DNA of 64,000 nucleotides from an uncultured Aequorivita sp. (lineage in GTDB: Bacteria > Bacteroidota > Bacteroidia > Flavobacteriales > Flavobacteriaceae), in the NCBI GenBank assembly GCA_937125455.1, contig CAKZLK010000047.1:140526-204525 (forward strand), in the 5' to 3' direction. Below the pieces are notes generated by a model, which had not been told where the DNA came from, made no database searches, and worked only from the letters and a program-made list of their open reading frames with translations. Both the position numbers and the translations under genes were made by a program. Shown piece after piece: positions 1 to 7,700 of this stretch; within the stretch, counting starts at the first letter, position 1, and every line of letters begins with the position of its first letter.

Positions 1-456
1 CGTATAGTTTACATTTTTGTTTTGCAGGGGAATATAGAAAAAACCTTCCACGTTTGAGATTAAGTTGAACGAGTTGTTTTCTGAAACAATAGTCGCACCT
101 TCTAACGGTAGCTGCGTTTCAAAATCAATAATTCGCCCACAAAGACTGCCTTTATTTTCTTTGGAAGTTATGGTAATATAGCGTTCGTTGATGCGATTGT
201 ATAGCAAAGGAGTGTTTTCCTGAAGGTAGGAAAGAATGTTTTCTATGGAGTTTTCACTTCTTGAAAGTGGCTTTAATATAATAAGTTCCACTTCTTCTTT
301 TACGAATGAAAACCGAACATTGTATTCCTTTTCCAATGATTTCAAATAGGTCAATAGGGGAGTGTTATCAATTTCCTGTGCTACGGATTTGGTTCCGAAA
401 GCACAGAAAAATAATAAGAAAACAAGGATTTTGTAGCTACTTGCTATTTTTGGCAT
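1..456 (-). CDS. TonB-dependent receptor with STN domain, N-terminal part (runs off the window)
   Basis: This is the 5' part of an outer-membrane TonB-dependent receptor that continues beyond the left edge, so the ORF track misses it. Read from ATG 456-454, the protein opens with a signal peptide (hydrophobic KILVFLLFFCAFG, cleavage probably after SVAQ). About 70 residues like a secretin/TonB short N-terminal (STN) domain follow (YLKSLEKEYNVRFSF). Then comes GRIIDFETQLPLEGATIV, the usual first strand of a carboxypeptidase-regulatory-like plug extension. In this family the STN domain passes the ligand signal across the periplasm to a FecR partner, and the neighbouring genes are exactly a FecR and an ECF sigma factor. 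The start overlaps the fecR stop by 20 bases, which suggests translational coupling. The substrate (siderophore, glycan or other) cannot be told from this fragment. Confidence 0.85.
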   Translation of the reverse strand, partial: MPKIASSYKILVFLLFFCAFGTKSVAQEIDNTPLLTYLKSLEKEYNVRFSFVKEEVELIILKPLSRSENSIENILSYLQENTPLLYNRINERYITITSKENKGSLCGRIIDFETQLPLEGATIVSENNSFNLISNVEGFFYIPLQNKNVNYT

Positions 457-1363
457 GAATGCTTACGACTCCGTTTTTATTTATATTATAGTTTAACTGA
501 AGGGGCTCACAAATGGCTTTTAATGCAAGGTCAAGATTTTCGTGGGTGAAGCTGCCTGTGAATCTTTTTTCAGAATCAATATCTTCTAAATTAACCTTAA
601 CAGGATATTGTCTTTCAACTTCTTTCAGAACAATTGGCAGTGGTGCGTTTTCAAAATTGCTTTCGCTGGCAAGCCATATAGGTGAAGCGTTTTCAGCAGT
701 TTCATTAATTGCTAACTTTCCGTTTTCAATTTGTATTTTGCTTCCTGCGGGCACCTTTACAAGTGTATCATTGAAAGCTACACTAACCAAACCTTCGTAA
801 CAGGAAACCTCAAAAAATCCATCTCTCGCAAAAACATTGAACTGCGTTCCTAAAACACTTACAATACCTTCAACGGTTTTTACGCTGAATTTATTTCCTT
901 TTTTCACTTTGAAGTATGCTTCGCCATCCAAAGAGAGCTCGCGAGAATCAGACCAATTTTTTTTGTTGTATCTGATTTTTGAACCTGCGTTTAGCACAAC
1001 TTCAGAATTATCTGGCAATGAAAAAGTTTCGGTCTGAGCTATTTCAGTTTTCACTGAGGTGTCTAACGTAGAAATGTAATAATAGCCGCTCAGAAGAACT
1101 GCAAAGATCGCGGCAACTTTCCAAACAACTGAAAATATGTTCGGCTTATGAAGTTGGCGAACAGGTTTTAGCTGGTTTGAAATGGCTTCAAAGTTTGCTT
1201 CACTGTCCATTTTAGGTACTCCAAAATTAGAACTGGCAGTTGCAATTTGAACATACGAAGCATATTCTGGATCAGCTTTTAACTGTTCCAGTTCCTCGGG
1301 AGTGGCTTCGTTGTTCAGCCATTTGTGTAATAAGTAATCTTTCTCCATATTCTTTGTATTCAT
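437..1363 (-). CDS. FecR family anti-sigma factor
   Basis: The 308-residue protein has the FecR layout. A short cytoplasmic N-terminal part that should bind the sigma factor (LLHKWLNNEATPEELEQL) is followed by one membrane segment near residues 80-98 (VVWKVAAIFAVLLSGYYYI). The periplasmic FecR domain follows (FSLPDNSEVVLNAGSKIRYN, then LDGEAYFKVKKG and VSVLGTQFNVFA). The C-terminal part (NLDLALKAICEPLQLNYNI) resembles the STN-like domain of Bacteroidota FecR proteins. The protein is expected to hold the adjacent ECF sigma factor inactive until the receptor signals. It lies 41 bases after the sigma gene and overlaps the receptor gene downstream, so the three genes look like one operon. A GGTAGGGT motif lies 26 bases before its start. 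Confidence 0.93.
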   Translation of the reverse strand: MNTKNMEKDYLLHKWLNNEATPEELEQLKADPEYASYVQIATASSNFGVPKMDSEANFEAISNQLKPVRQLHKPNIFSVVWKVAAIFAVLLSGYYYISTLDTSVKTEIAQTETFSLPDNSEVVLNAGSKIRYNKKNWSDSRELSLDGEAYFKVKKGNKFSVKTVEGIVSVLGTQFNVFARDGFFEVSCYEGLVSVAFNDTLVKVPAGSKIQIENGKLAINETAENASPIWLASESNFENAPLPIVLKEVERQYPVKVNLEDIDSEKRFTGSFTHENLDLALKAICEPLQLNYNINKNGVVSIHAKNSK

Positions 1364-1388
1364 AAGTGAAACAGCCGAAGTGCGTGTT

Positions 1389-1396
1389 ACCCTACC
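1389..1396 (-). promoter_or_regulatory. GGTAGGGT motif before fecR
   Basis: Minus-strand GGTAGGGT lies in the gap between the sigma gene and fecR. The same octamer occurs on the plus strand before the lipoprotein genes at 2011 and 4459. It may be part of a promoter read by the local ECF sigma factor; this is inference from recurrence. Confidence 0.4.
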
Positions 1397-1404
1397 TTAA
1401 AATT

Positions 1405-1914
1405 TTAAATATTTCCTATTTCTTTCCGAAGTGTTGCCAAAGCTTGGCTCATACGCTTTTCCACTGCTTTCACAGAAATATTCAACATTTCCGCGATTTC
1501 AGCATATTTTTTTCCTTCTATTCTATTTAGAAGAAAAGCAGTGCGCTGAGCTTCGGTAAGATTTTCAAGTGAATTTTTTAGTTTGTTGTGAAATTCTGTT
1601 TCTTCCATTAAAAATTCTGGAGACTGGAAATTTGTATGATCGGTTTGAGTTTTGGCATGTTTTAAAACCACTTTTTTGTGTGCCACTTCATTTAAAAAAG
1701 CATTGTTGCAAACGGTGTATAAAAATGATTTTGCTTTTTCTTTCGTTATCTTAGCACAGTTTTGCCACAACTTTATAAAAGCCTCCTGCACCAAATCATC
1801 TGCTTGCGCACCATCACCACATTTAAAATAGATAAAACGCCAAACCGGCTTTCCATGAGTTTCATAAAGACGATTGAATGTGTTTTCATTACAAACATTT
1901 TCAGGCTCTTTCAT
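1405..1914 (-). CDS. ECF-type RNA polymerase sigma-70 factor
   Basis: The 169-residue protein has the two-domain structure of extracytoplasmic-function sigma factors. Region 2 is near residues 10-75 (FNRLYETHGKPVWRFIYF, then DDLVQEAFIKLWQN). Region 4 is near residues 110-165, with the helix-turn-helix YAEIAEMLNISVKAVEKRMS. It should direct RNA polymerase to a small set of promoters when released from the FecR protein encoded next. It is divergent from a lipoprotein gene across a 96-base gap, so both could share control. Homologues in Bacteroidota commonly control outer-membrane uptake systems and are regulated by FecR and a TonB receptor, which fits this locus. Confidence 0.95.
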   Translation of the reverse strand: MKEPENVCNENTFNRLYETHGKPVWRFIYFKCGDGAQADDLVQEAFIKLWQNCAKITKEKAKSFLYTVCNNAFLNEVAHKKVVLKHAKTQTDHTNFQSPEFLMEETEFHNKLKNSLENLTEAQRTAFLLNRIEGKKYAEIAEMLNISVKAVEKRMSQALATLRKEIGNI

Positions 1915-1964
1915 AAATAAGTTTGATTGAATTCAAATATATTTAAAACTTTTTCAAGTTGGTG

Positions 1965-1972
1965 GGTAGGGT
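1965..1972 (+). promoter_or_regulatory. GGTAGGGT motif in the sigma/lipoprotein divergent region
   Basis: GGTAGGGTATCTTTTA lies 38 bases before the lipoprotein start at 2011. It aligns with GGTAGGGTTTTCTTTA before the gene at 4459. It is a candidate ECF promoter element; no transcription start is known. Confidence 0.4.
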
Positions 1973-2010
1973 ATCTTTTAATTTATTTGTTATTAATATA
2001 ACGACTCAAC

Positions 2011-3783
2011 ATGTATTGTGTGAAAAAAATATACTTCCTCCGTTTTTTACTTCTGCTTTTTGTAAGCATTGTTTTTTTTTCTTGCCAAAAAGAGGGAAAG
2101 GAATATATTGATGAAACTCCTGCGGATACCATAACTACAGGCTCTCCATTAACTGGTCTGTTATTGCGCACCTCGCAAAATCCAGGCAGTTACGATGATA
2201 TAATTGACAAAAATGGTTGTGCTTCTGTAGTGCTCCCTATTACGGTTGTTGCAAACGGACAACAGCTAACAATCAATATTCCCGATGATGTTTTATTGAT
2301 TCAACAAGTCTTCAATCAGTTTCCAAATGATACTGATACCTTAGAGATAGCCTTTCCAATCAGCTTACAGTTGTTTGATTTTACACAAGTAATAGTTAAT
2401 AACCAAGGTGAACTAGATGCCTTTGCCGCCACTTGCGGTGTAAATGATATTGAAATTGGCTGTTTGGATTTTGTATTTCCTATTTCTTTTTTTACTTACA
2501 ATTCAGATCAACAGCAGACAGGCTCCGTAGTAGTGAATAGTGATTTAGAACTTTTCATTTTTCTGCAGAGTTTGGGACCGAATGATTTTATTAGTTTGGA
2601 TTTCCCAATTTCGGTAATTCTCGCCGATGGTTCAATTGCAGAAGTGAACAGCAACCAACAGTTGCAAACTTTGATTGCAGACTGTGTTGCAAATACAAAT
2701 AATGACCCTATGGATATTTCACAGTTTGAAGAAGATTTGACAACTGGGAATTGGTACGTTGAATACTATTTTAATGATTATGACGAAACTGATAATTATG
2801 CCGGATATGAATTTAACTTCGGTCTTGACGGAACTGCACAAGCGATAAAATCTGGAACTACCATACCTGGAACTTGGGCACTCGTGAACGATTTTAAATT
2901 TGATCTTTTCTTCGGAACAAATGCTCCGTTGGATAAATTGGACGAAGATTGGGAAATACTTGAAGCAACTTCTGAGCTTATTAAGCTGAAGCACATTAGC
3001 GGAAGTGATGGTAGCACAGATTATTTAACGTTCGGCCGCAATCCTAATACTGGTGGAAATAATACAGAGTTAAATCTTTTCATAGAAAATTTGAGTACGG
3101 GAAGCTGGTTTGTGAACTTTTTGGAAGAAAATGGGACAGACCACACTGCAAATTTCAATGAATATGAATTTACATTTTTACGAAATGGTTCTGCAGTTGC
3201 TGTAAGTAACAACAATACAATCAATGGTTTTTGGACTGCTGAAATAGATAGTGGCAATTTAGATTTCATTCTAAATTTTGAAACGACCACCAACAACAAT
3301 TTTGCAGAACTGAACGACGATTGGGATGTTTTAGAAGCTACACAAAGTATTATTCGCCTTTCTGACGTGAGTGGGGGTGGAGGTGGAACAGATCGCCTCA
3401 CTTTCGGTCGGGAACCAAATGGCGGTGGCGGAGGTGGTCCAGACCCGCAGGAACTTCGTAATATTCTTCAATCGGGCACTTGGTATATTGAAAAGTATTT
3501 AGACGATGGCGATGATGAAACTTCAGATTATTCCGGTTTTGATTTTACATTCTTTAGCAATCAAAATATTTTTGCCACAAATGGATCACAAAATGTGGAT
3601 GGAATTTGGATTGTAACAGTGACGGGCCAAGAGTTAAATTTTGAATTGGATATGGACAGTCCCATAAATGGTGCGGATGATGATGAATATAAGGCATTGC
3701 AATATTCGCCATACTCAGTAACCTTTATCACCCGAAATAGCCAAGGTGAAATTGAAGATACTTTGATTTTCAAAAAAAATTAA
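2011..3783 (+). CDS. Surface lipoprotein with three ~110-residue repeats and a Cys-bounded N-terminal domain pair
   Basis: I do not recognise a named family. The 590-residue protein starts with a lipoprotein signal (hydrophobic stretch ending FFSC, Cys near residue 25). Residues about 70-227 hold two related segments bounded by cysteines, each with two FPI-type strands (LEIAFPISLQL; LDFVFPISFF and LDFPISVILADG). Three tandem copies of a second module follow, at about 240-346, 357-466 and 482-588. Each copy runs W-Y-x-Y-F/L-x-D-D-x-D-E-T, then G-x-x-F-x-F, a G-x-W strand, a DDWD-type turn and SG-x-GGTD-x-LTF. Glycine-rich linkers (NTGGNN, GGGGGG) separate them. The module looks like an all-beta, perhaps lipocalin-like fold (inference). 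The gene diverges from the ECF sigma gene and precedes two paralogues, which suggests the sigma/FecR system may control them. Confidence 0.8.
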   Translation: MYCVKKIYFLRFLLLLFVSIVFFSCQKEGKEYIDETPADTITTGSPLTGLLLRTSQNPGSYDDIIDKNGCASVVLPITVVANGQQLTINIPDDVLLIQQVFNQFPNDTDTLEIAFPISLQLFDFTQVIVNNQGELDAFAATCGVNDIEIGCLDFVFPISFFTYNSDQQQTGSVVVNSDLELFIFLQSLGPNDFISLDFPISVILADGSIAEVNSNQQLQTLIADCVANTNNDPMDISQFEEDLTTGNWYVEYYFNDYDETDNYAGYEFNFGLDGTAQAIKSGTTIPGTWALVNDFKFDLFFGTNAPLDKLDEDWEILEATSELIKLKHISGSDGSTDYLTFGRNPNTGGNNTELNLFIENLSTGSWFVNFLEENGTDHTANFNEYEFTFLRNGSAVAVSNNNTINGFWTAEIDSGNLDFILNFETTTNNNFAELNDDWDVLEATQSIIRLSDVSGGGGGTDRLTFGREPNGGGGGGPDPQELRNILQSGTWYIEKYLDDGDDETSDYSGFDFTFFSNQNIFATNGSQNVDGIWIVTVTGQELNFELDMDSPINGADDDEYKALQYSPYSVTFITRNSQGEIEDTLIFKKN

Positions 3784-3828
3784 ACAACAATATTTTAATC
3801 AAATACTAATCGCAAAATATAATAAACT

Positions 3829-4296
3829 ATGAAAACCCTCTTAAATGCAATTCTTGTAATTTTTATTTACACTGGTCTTGCAATGTCTTGTAATAAAGAT
3901 GATGACAACAATCAACAGCAAAATACAACTGTTGAACAAACCATAAATACTGCACAAAGCGGCACTTGGAAAGTCACTTACTTTTTTGACTCTGATCAGG
4001 ATGAAACTGATCATTTTACAGGTTATGCTTTTACTTTCAATGAAAATGGTTCCTTGGCAGCTATAAAAGGAAGTACGACAATTACAGGAACTTGGTCTGT
4101 AACGGATAGTAATTCTAGTGACGATGGTGGAGGTTCAAGTGGTGCCGATTTTAATATTTTCTTTGCTTCGCCTCCAGATTTTGAAGACCTTTCTGATGAT
4201 TGGGATATTATTTCAGTGAGCAATTCAAAAATTGAACTAACCGATGTAAGTGGCGGCAATGGCGGTACAGATTTTTTAACATTTGAAAAAATCTAA
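3829..4296 (+). CDS. Single-module paralogue lipoprotein
   Basis: This 155-residue lipoprotein (signal ending LAMSC, then an Asp/Asn/Gln-rich spacer) contains just one copy of the ~110-residue module repeated in both neighbours. The module is read as SGTWKVTYFFDSDQDETDHF, then GYAFTF, ITGTWSV, LSDDWDII and SGGNGGTDFLTF. It begins 45 bases after the preceding paralogue, so the two are probably co-transcribed. A strong terminator hairpin follows. The function is unknown. As the minimal form of the family it is the natural protein for solving the fold. The start is well supported by the signal peptide. Confidence 0.8.
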   Translation: MKTLLNAILVIFIYTGLAMSCNKDDDNNQQQNTTVEQTINTAQSGTWKVTYFFDSDQDETDHFTGYAFTFNENGSLAAIKGSTTITGTWSVTDSNSSDDGGGSSGADFNIFFASPPDFEDLSDDWDIISVSNSKIELTDVSGGNGGTDFLTFEKI

Positions 4297-4314
4297 AAAT
4301 CACTTTCATCATCT

Positions 4315-4348
4315 AAAAAAACCATCCAATTCTAGGGATGGTTTTTTT
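4315..4348 (+). terminator. Intrinsic terminator after the two-gene lipoprotein unit
   Basis: ACCATCC (4321-4327) pairs with GGATGGT (4336-4342) across a short loop, flanked by A6 upstream and T7 downstream. It separates the first two lipoprotein genes from the third. Confidence 0.8.
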
Positions 4349-4400
4349 ATTCCCTTTTTTCAGTGAATTTCTCTGTTTCAAATAAAAATTATAAATGTAT

Positions 4401-4408
4401 GGTAGGGT
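4401..4408 (+). promoter_or_regulatory. GGTAGGGT motif before the third lipoprotein gene
   Basis: GGTAGGGTTTTCTTTA lies about 50 bases before ATG 4459, after a terminator, where a promoter is expected. It matches the motif in the sigma/lipoprotein gap. Confidence 0.4.
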
Positions 4409-4458
4409 TTTCTTTAGGTTGTCTGTCTTAATTATATAAAACATAAAAATAAACAACC

Positions 4459-5964
4459 ATGAATAAATTAATCAAACTCACATTTTCAGCTTTCTTATTA
4501 ATTTTTTTAGTAAGCTCTTGTACAAAGGAAGATTCACAACCTTTTGATGATTCAAACACTGATATAGTAGCTATAAATTCCGAACTAGGGGATTTATTGC
4601 TTCGTACTTCAGACAATAACAATACTTCTTCAATCGATTGTATAGATTTCGTTTATCCGCTTACTTTCTTTATCTACAATTCAGATCAACAGCAAACTGG
4701 AACACAAACGGTTAACAACGATGGTGAGCTTCTTGCTTTATTACTTTCCTTAGAAAATGGAACTTATATGGCTCTGCAGTTTCCCATTAATGTAATACTG
4801 CAAGACGGTACTATCGTACAAGTTAATAGTAATACAGAATTAGTGACATTAATTTCCGGCTGTTCATCCAATGGAGGAGGATTTCCTTCAGACTTTGAAA
4901 GTATTTTGACCTCTGGTGCTTGGTTTGTCACTTATTATTTCGATGATGTAGATGAAACAAGTGATTTTGAGGGCTATGAGTTTACATTCGCAACAGACAA
5001 TACCGCCCAAGCGGTAAGTTCTTCCAATTCGGTGGATGGAACTTGGAGCTTGACAAATAGCAATACCCCTGATCTAAATCTTTTCTTCGGAACCAATAAT
5101 CCTTTTGATGAGCTTGACGAAGATTGGGATATTATTGAGGCAACCCAAGATATAATTAAATTGAAACACATTAGCGGTGGCGACGGCAGTGTTGACTTTT
5201 TAACGTACGAACGCAATCCGAACGGCGGTGGAGGCGGTGGAAACACTACTGAATTTACTGATAATTTGACAAATAGTGTATGGTATGTAAACCTATTGGA
5301 AGACGATGGGAATAATGAAACCTGTGATTATGTTGCTTATGAATTCAAATTCAACGCCAATGAAACAGTTACTGCTACAAGCACAAATAACACGGTTAAT
5401 GGTACCTGGACAGTTACCAATAGCAGTAGCGGAATAGACCTTGTTTTGAATTTCGAAATTACGGGCAGTAATGATCCTTTTGATGATTTAAATGATGATT
5501 GGGATGTCACCAGTTTTGACGCCCAAAACGTAAAATTAATTGATGTTAGCGGCGGTAACGGCGGTACAGATTATCTTAATTTTGGAAGAAATCCATACGC
5601 AGATTGTAATGGTGGAGGAAACACTTCAGAGCTGATCAATATCCTAAACGATGGTCAATGGTATGTGCAAAGCTATATAGACGATGGTAATGACGAAACC
5701 AACGATTACATTGGGTATTTACTTACTTTTAACACAGGTGGAAGCGTGATTGCAGAAAACAGCAACAATACAATAACTGGGACTTGGAGTGTTGTCAATA
5801 GTAGTAATGGTCTTGATGTAATATTAGATTTTGGAACTGCAATACCTTTTAACGAGTTTAATGATGATTGGGATGTTGACACCTACACAAACACCCGAGT
5901 TGAGCTCTTTGATATTAGCGGAGGCAATGGCGGAACCGATTATCTAACTTTTGAAAAACTATAA
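4459..5964 (+). CDS. Surface lipoprotein with three ~110-residue repeats
   Basis: This 501-residue paralogue of the gene at 2011 has a lipoprotein signal ending VSSC. One Cys-bounded N-terminal domain follows (CIDFVYPLTFFIYNSDQQ to LVTLISGC, about residues 55-136), then three tandem modules at about 145-252, 265-375 and 390-500. Each has DxDET, GYxFxF, GTW, DDWD and SGGxGGTDYL. Glycine-rich linkers (GGGGGG, CNGGG) separate modules. The N-terminal domain matches the second one of the 2011 protein closely, even in DNA (tacaattcagatcaacagca in both), which indicates fairly recent duplication. It has its own upstream gap with a GGTAGGGT motif and its own terminator. The role is unknown; a surface-exposed binding protein in the TonB/FecR system is an inference. 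Confidence 0.8.
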   Translation: MNKLIKLTFSAFLLIFLVSSCTKEDSQPFDDSNTDIVAINSELGDLLLRTSDNNNTSSIDCIDFVYPLTFFIYNSDQQQTGTQTVNNDGELLALLLSLENGTYMALQFPINVILQDGTIVQVNSNTELVTLISGCSSNGGGFPSDFESILTSGAWFVTYYFDDVDETSDFEGYEFTFATDNTAQAVSSSNSVDGTWSLTNSNTPDLNLFFGTNNPFDELDEDWDIIEATQDIIKLKHISGGDGSVDFLTYERNPNGGGGGGNTTEFTDNLTNSVWYVNLLEDDGNNETCDYVAYEFKFNANETVTATSTNNTVNGTWTVTNSSSGIDLVLNFEITGSNDPFDDLNDDWDVTSFDAQNVKLIDVSGGNGGTDYLNFGRNPYADCNGGGNTSELINILNDGQWYVQSYIDDGNDETNDYIGYLLTFNTGGSVIAENSNNTITGTWSVVNSSNGLDVILDFGTAIPFNEFNDDWDVDTYTNTRVELFDISGGNGGTDYLTFEKL

Positions 5965-5985
5965 TTGCCTTTTTTTGATCCCCTC

Positions 5986-6016
5986 AAAAAGCCATGAGAA
6001 ATCATGGCTTTTTTTT
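5986..6016 (+). terminator. Convergent terminator overlapping the M28 peptidase stop
   Basis: GCCATGA (5991-5997) pairs with TCATGGC (6002-6008), with A5 before and T8 after, so it can work on both strands. The stop codon of the minus-strand peptidase gene (6002-6004) lies inside the stem. Confidence 0.8.
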
Positions 6017-7516
6017 GTTGTCATAAAGTGCTTTCCCAGCTTTTTCATATTTATCGCCGCTTGTCCAAGTTGGAGTTTCGGGATCGTTGGCAATTAACCT
6101 TCCAGCCAGAACATAGCTTTCAAAAAATTTCAACAGATAGTCATAATCTAATGTGTTTGCTTCATCTCCAGCTTGATGGTAATATTTAGTTACATCGCCG
6201 TCAAAAGATGTGAAACCCAATGAAAAAGTAGGAGCGGGGATGCCTTTTTTGGCAAACATTACGTTATCGCTTCTGTCAAAAAGATTTTGCTCAGGAGCCG
6301 CATCATCAATTGCGTTTAAACCAAAACTTGTAGCGGCTTCTTTTATGTTTGCAGACGCTGTGGTTCTCTGTAACCCAACTATTGAAATTACAGAAGTATC
6401 ATTATAACCAGCATTGTCACTATTGAAACAATACACCATTTTGTTTAATGGGAATAAAGGATTTTCTACGTAGTATTTACTTCCCAGCAATCCTTTTTCT
6501 TCGCCAGTAAAAAGAATGAAAAGTGCCGAGCGTTTGGTGGGGTATTTCGCCATGTTTTCTGCCATGCTCAAAACTGTGGTCGTTCCAACAGCATTGTCGC
6601 GTGCACCGTTATAAATTTCATCGCCAGTTGCATCTGGTTTGCCAATACCTATGTGATCGTAATGTGCGGAATAGATTATGAATTCGTTTTTTAATTGTGG
6701 ATCTGTTCCTTCAACCATCCCAATTACATTTTGAGAAATGACAGTTTCCTTGTCTTCTCCTCCCATCATAAGTTTTGCGCTCAAATTATCTTTAGATTCA
6801 AATGCTTTGGCCTGGATGTTATTTTCATCGTGAACCCAAAGATAGGCAAGGCCTTTTTTTACGTCTTTCTTCTCATTATCATCAGCAATTTCAATTCGGG
6901 CACTATTAAAATTATGATCAATAAAATCCCAAGTCTTTTCATTGGTATCCACAAGTTCAATTACTGCAACGGCTCCATATTGTTTTGCTAATTGTTCCTT
7001 TTGTTCAATCAAACCAAATGCCGCTCGGGCATCAGTAACTTTTGGCGCACCAGACCTTACAATTACAATTTTTTCAGAGACATCTTTCCCTTTATAATCA
7101 TTTTCAAGGCCATAGCCAAGATAAATAGCTTCACCTCTAAACTCCATTTTGCTTGGTTTTAAGACCACTTTTTTCTTGAGTTCCTTACCATCTATTGCTA
7201 ATAGCAAACGAGTTACGGGGCTAATTTTGTTCAATTTTATTTCTTGATAATAACTTTCGGTATTTGATCCGTTAAGTATGTTTTGCGAAGCTGGTTTTAC
7301 ACCGTATCCTCTAAGGGTGTTAGCAAGATATGAGGCAACAATTTTATTTTCGGGAGTTCCTGTTTGTCTACCTTTTAATAAATCATCAGCGAGAAAATAT
7401 ATATGACTTTCAATTTTGTTTTTGGTCACGGTTGCTTCAACCATTTCTTTGTCTGATTGAGAATAAAGGGTACTTGCGCTAAGTACTATTAAAAAAACTA
7501 TAAAGAAATATTTCAT
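6002..7516 (-). CDS. Exported M28 family zinc aminopeptidase
   Basis: The 504-residue protein has a signal peptide (YFFIVFLIVLSASTLYSQ) and a two-zinc M28 peptidase domain in its C-terminal half. The metal and catalytic motifs are readable in order: SAHYDHIG (His ligand), GARDNAVG (bridging Asp), FTGEEKGLLGS (catalytic Glu and Glu ligand), FNSDNAG (Asp ligand) and KYYHQAGDE (last His). The region between about 110 and 240 looks like a protease-associated (PA) insert. It should remove N-terminal residues from peptides in the periplasm or outside the cell. It is a single gene convergent with the lipoprotein genes and shares their terminator hairpin. The exact substrate preference is not evident. 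Confidence 0.92.
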   Translation of the reverse strand: MKYFFIVFLIVLSASTLYSQSDKEMVEATVTKNKIESHIYFLADDLLKGRQTGTPENKIVASYLANTLRGYGVKPASQNILNGSNTESYYQEIKLNKISPVTRLLLAIDGKELKKKVVLKPSKMEFRGEAIYLGYGLENDYKGKDVSEKIVIVRSGAPKVTDARAAFGLIEQKEQLAKQYGAVAVIELVDTNEKTWDFIDHNFNSARIEIADDNEKKDVKKGLAYLWVHDENNIQAKAFESKDNLSAKLMMGGEDKETVISQNVIGMVEGTDPQLKNEFIIYSAHYDHIGIGKPDATGDEIYNGARDNAVGTTTVLSMAENMAKYPTKRSALFILFTGEEKGLLGSKYYVENPLFPLNKMVYCFNSDNAGYNDTSVISIVGLQRTTASANIKEAATSFGLNAIDDAAPEQNLFDRSDNVMFAKKGIPAPTFSLGFTSFDGDVTKYYHQAGDEANTLDYDYLLKFFESYVLAGRLIANDPETPTWTSGDKYEKAGKALYDNKKKP

Positions 7517-7640
7517 AATAAATTTTGAAGGTTATAATTGGATCATAAAGATAGCTTTTGTAGCGAGATTGCAAAATCCATAAATTTAAAAATATTGTTT
7601 AAGTTTTAACATAAAAATATAAACAAAAGTTAAAGTTCTT

Positions 7641-7669
7641 TTTGAAGGAGAGTCCATGTGATAGATTTG
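7641..7669 (+). promoter_or_regulatory. Candidate Bacteroidota promoter for the FAS1 gene
   Basis: TTTG (7641-7644) and TAGATTTG (7662-7669) are separated by 17 bases. That fits the TTTG...TAnnTTTG pattern with a slightly short spacer. It lies 31 bases before the ATG. Confidence 0.45.
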
Positions 7670-7700
7670 CCACACAGATAAAAACTTAACAATAGAAAAA

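Noticed and set aside
513-1037. Plus-strand ORFs 513-800 and 837-1037
   Set aside because: They are antisense shadows of fecR with no protein-like features or start context.
2719-3401. Minus-strand ORFs within the repeat lipoprotein genes
   Set aside because: They arise from the repetitive, codon-biased plus-strand repeats and have low-complexity Ser/Pro/Leu content.
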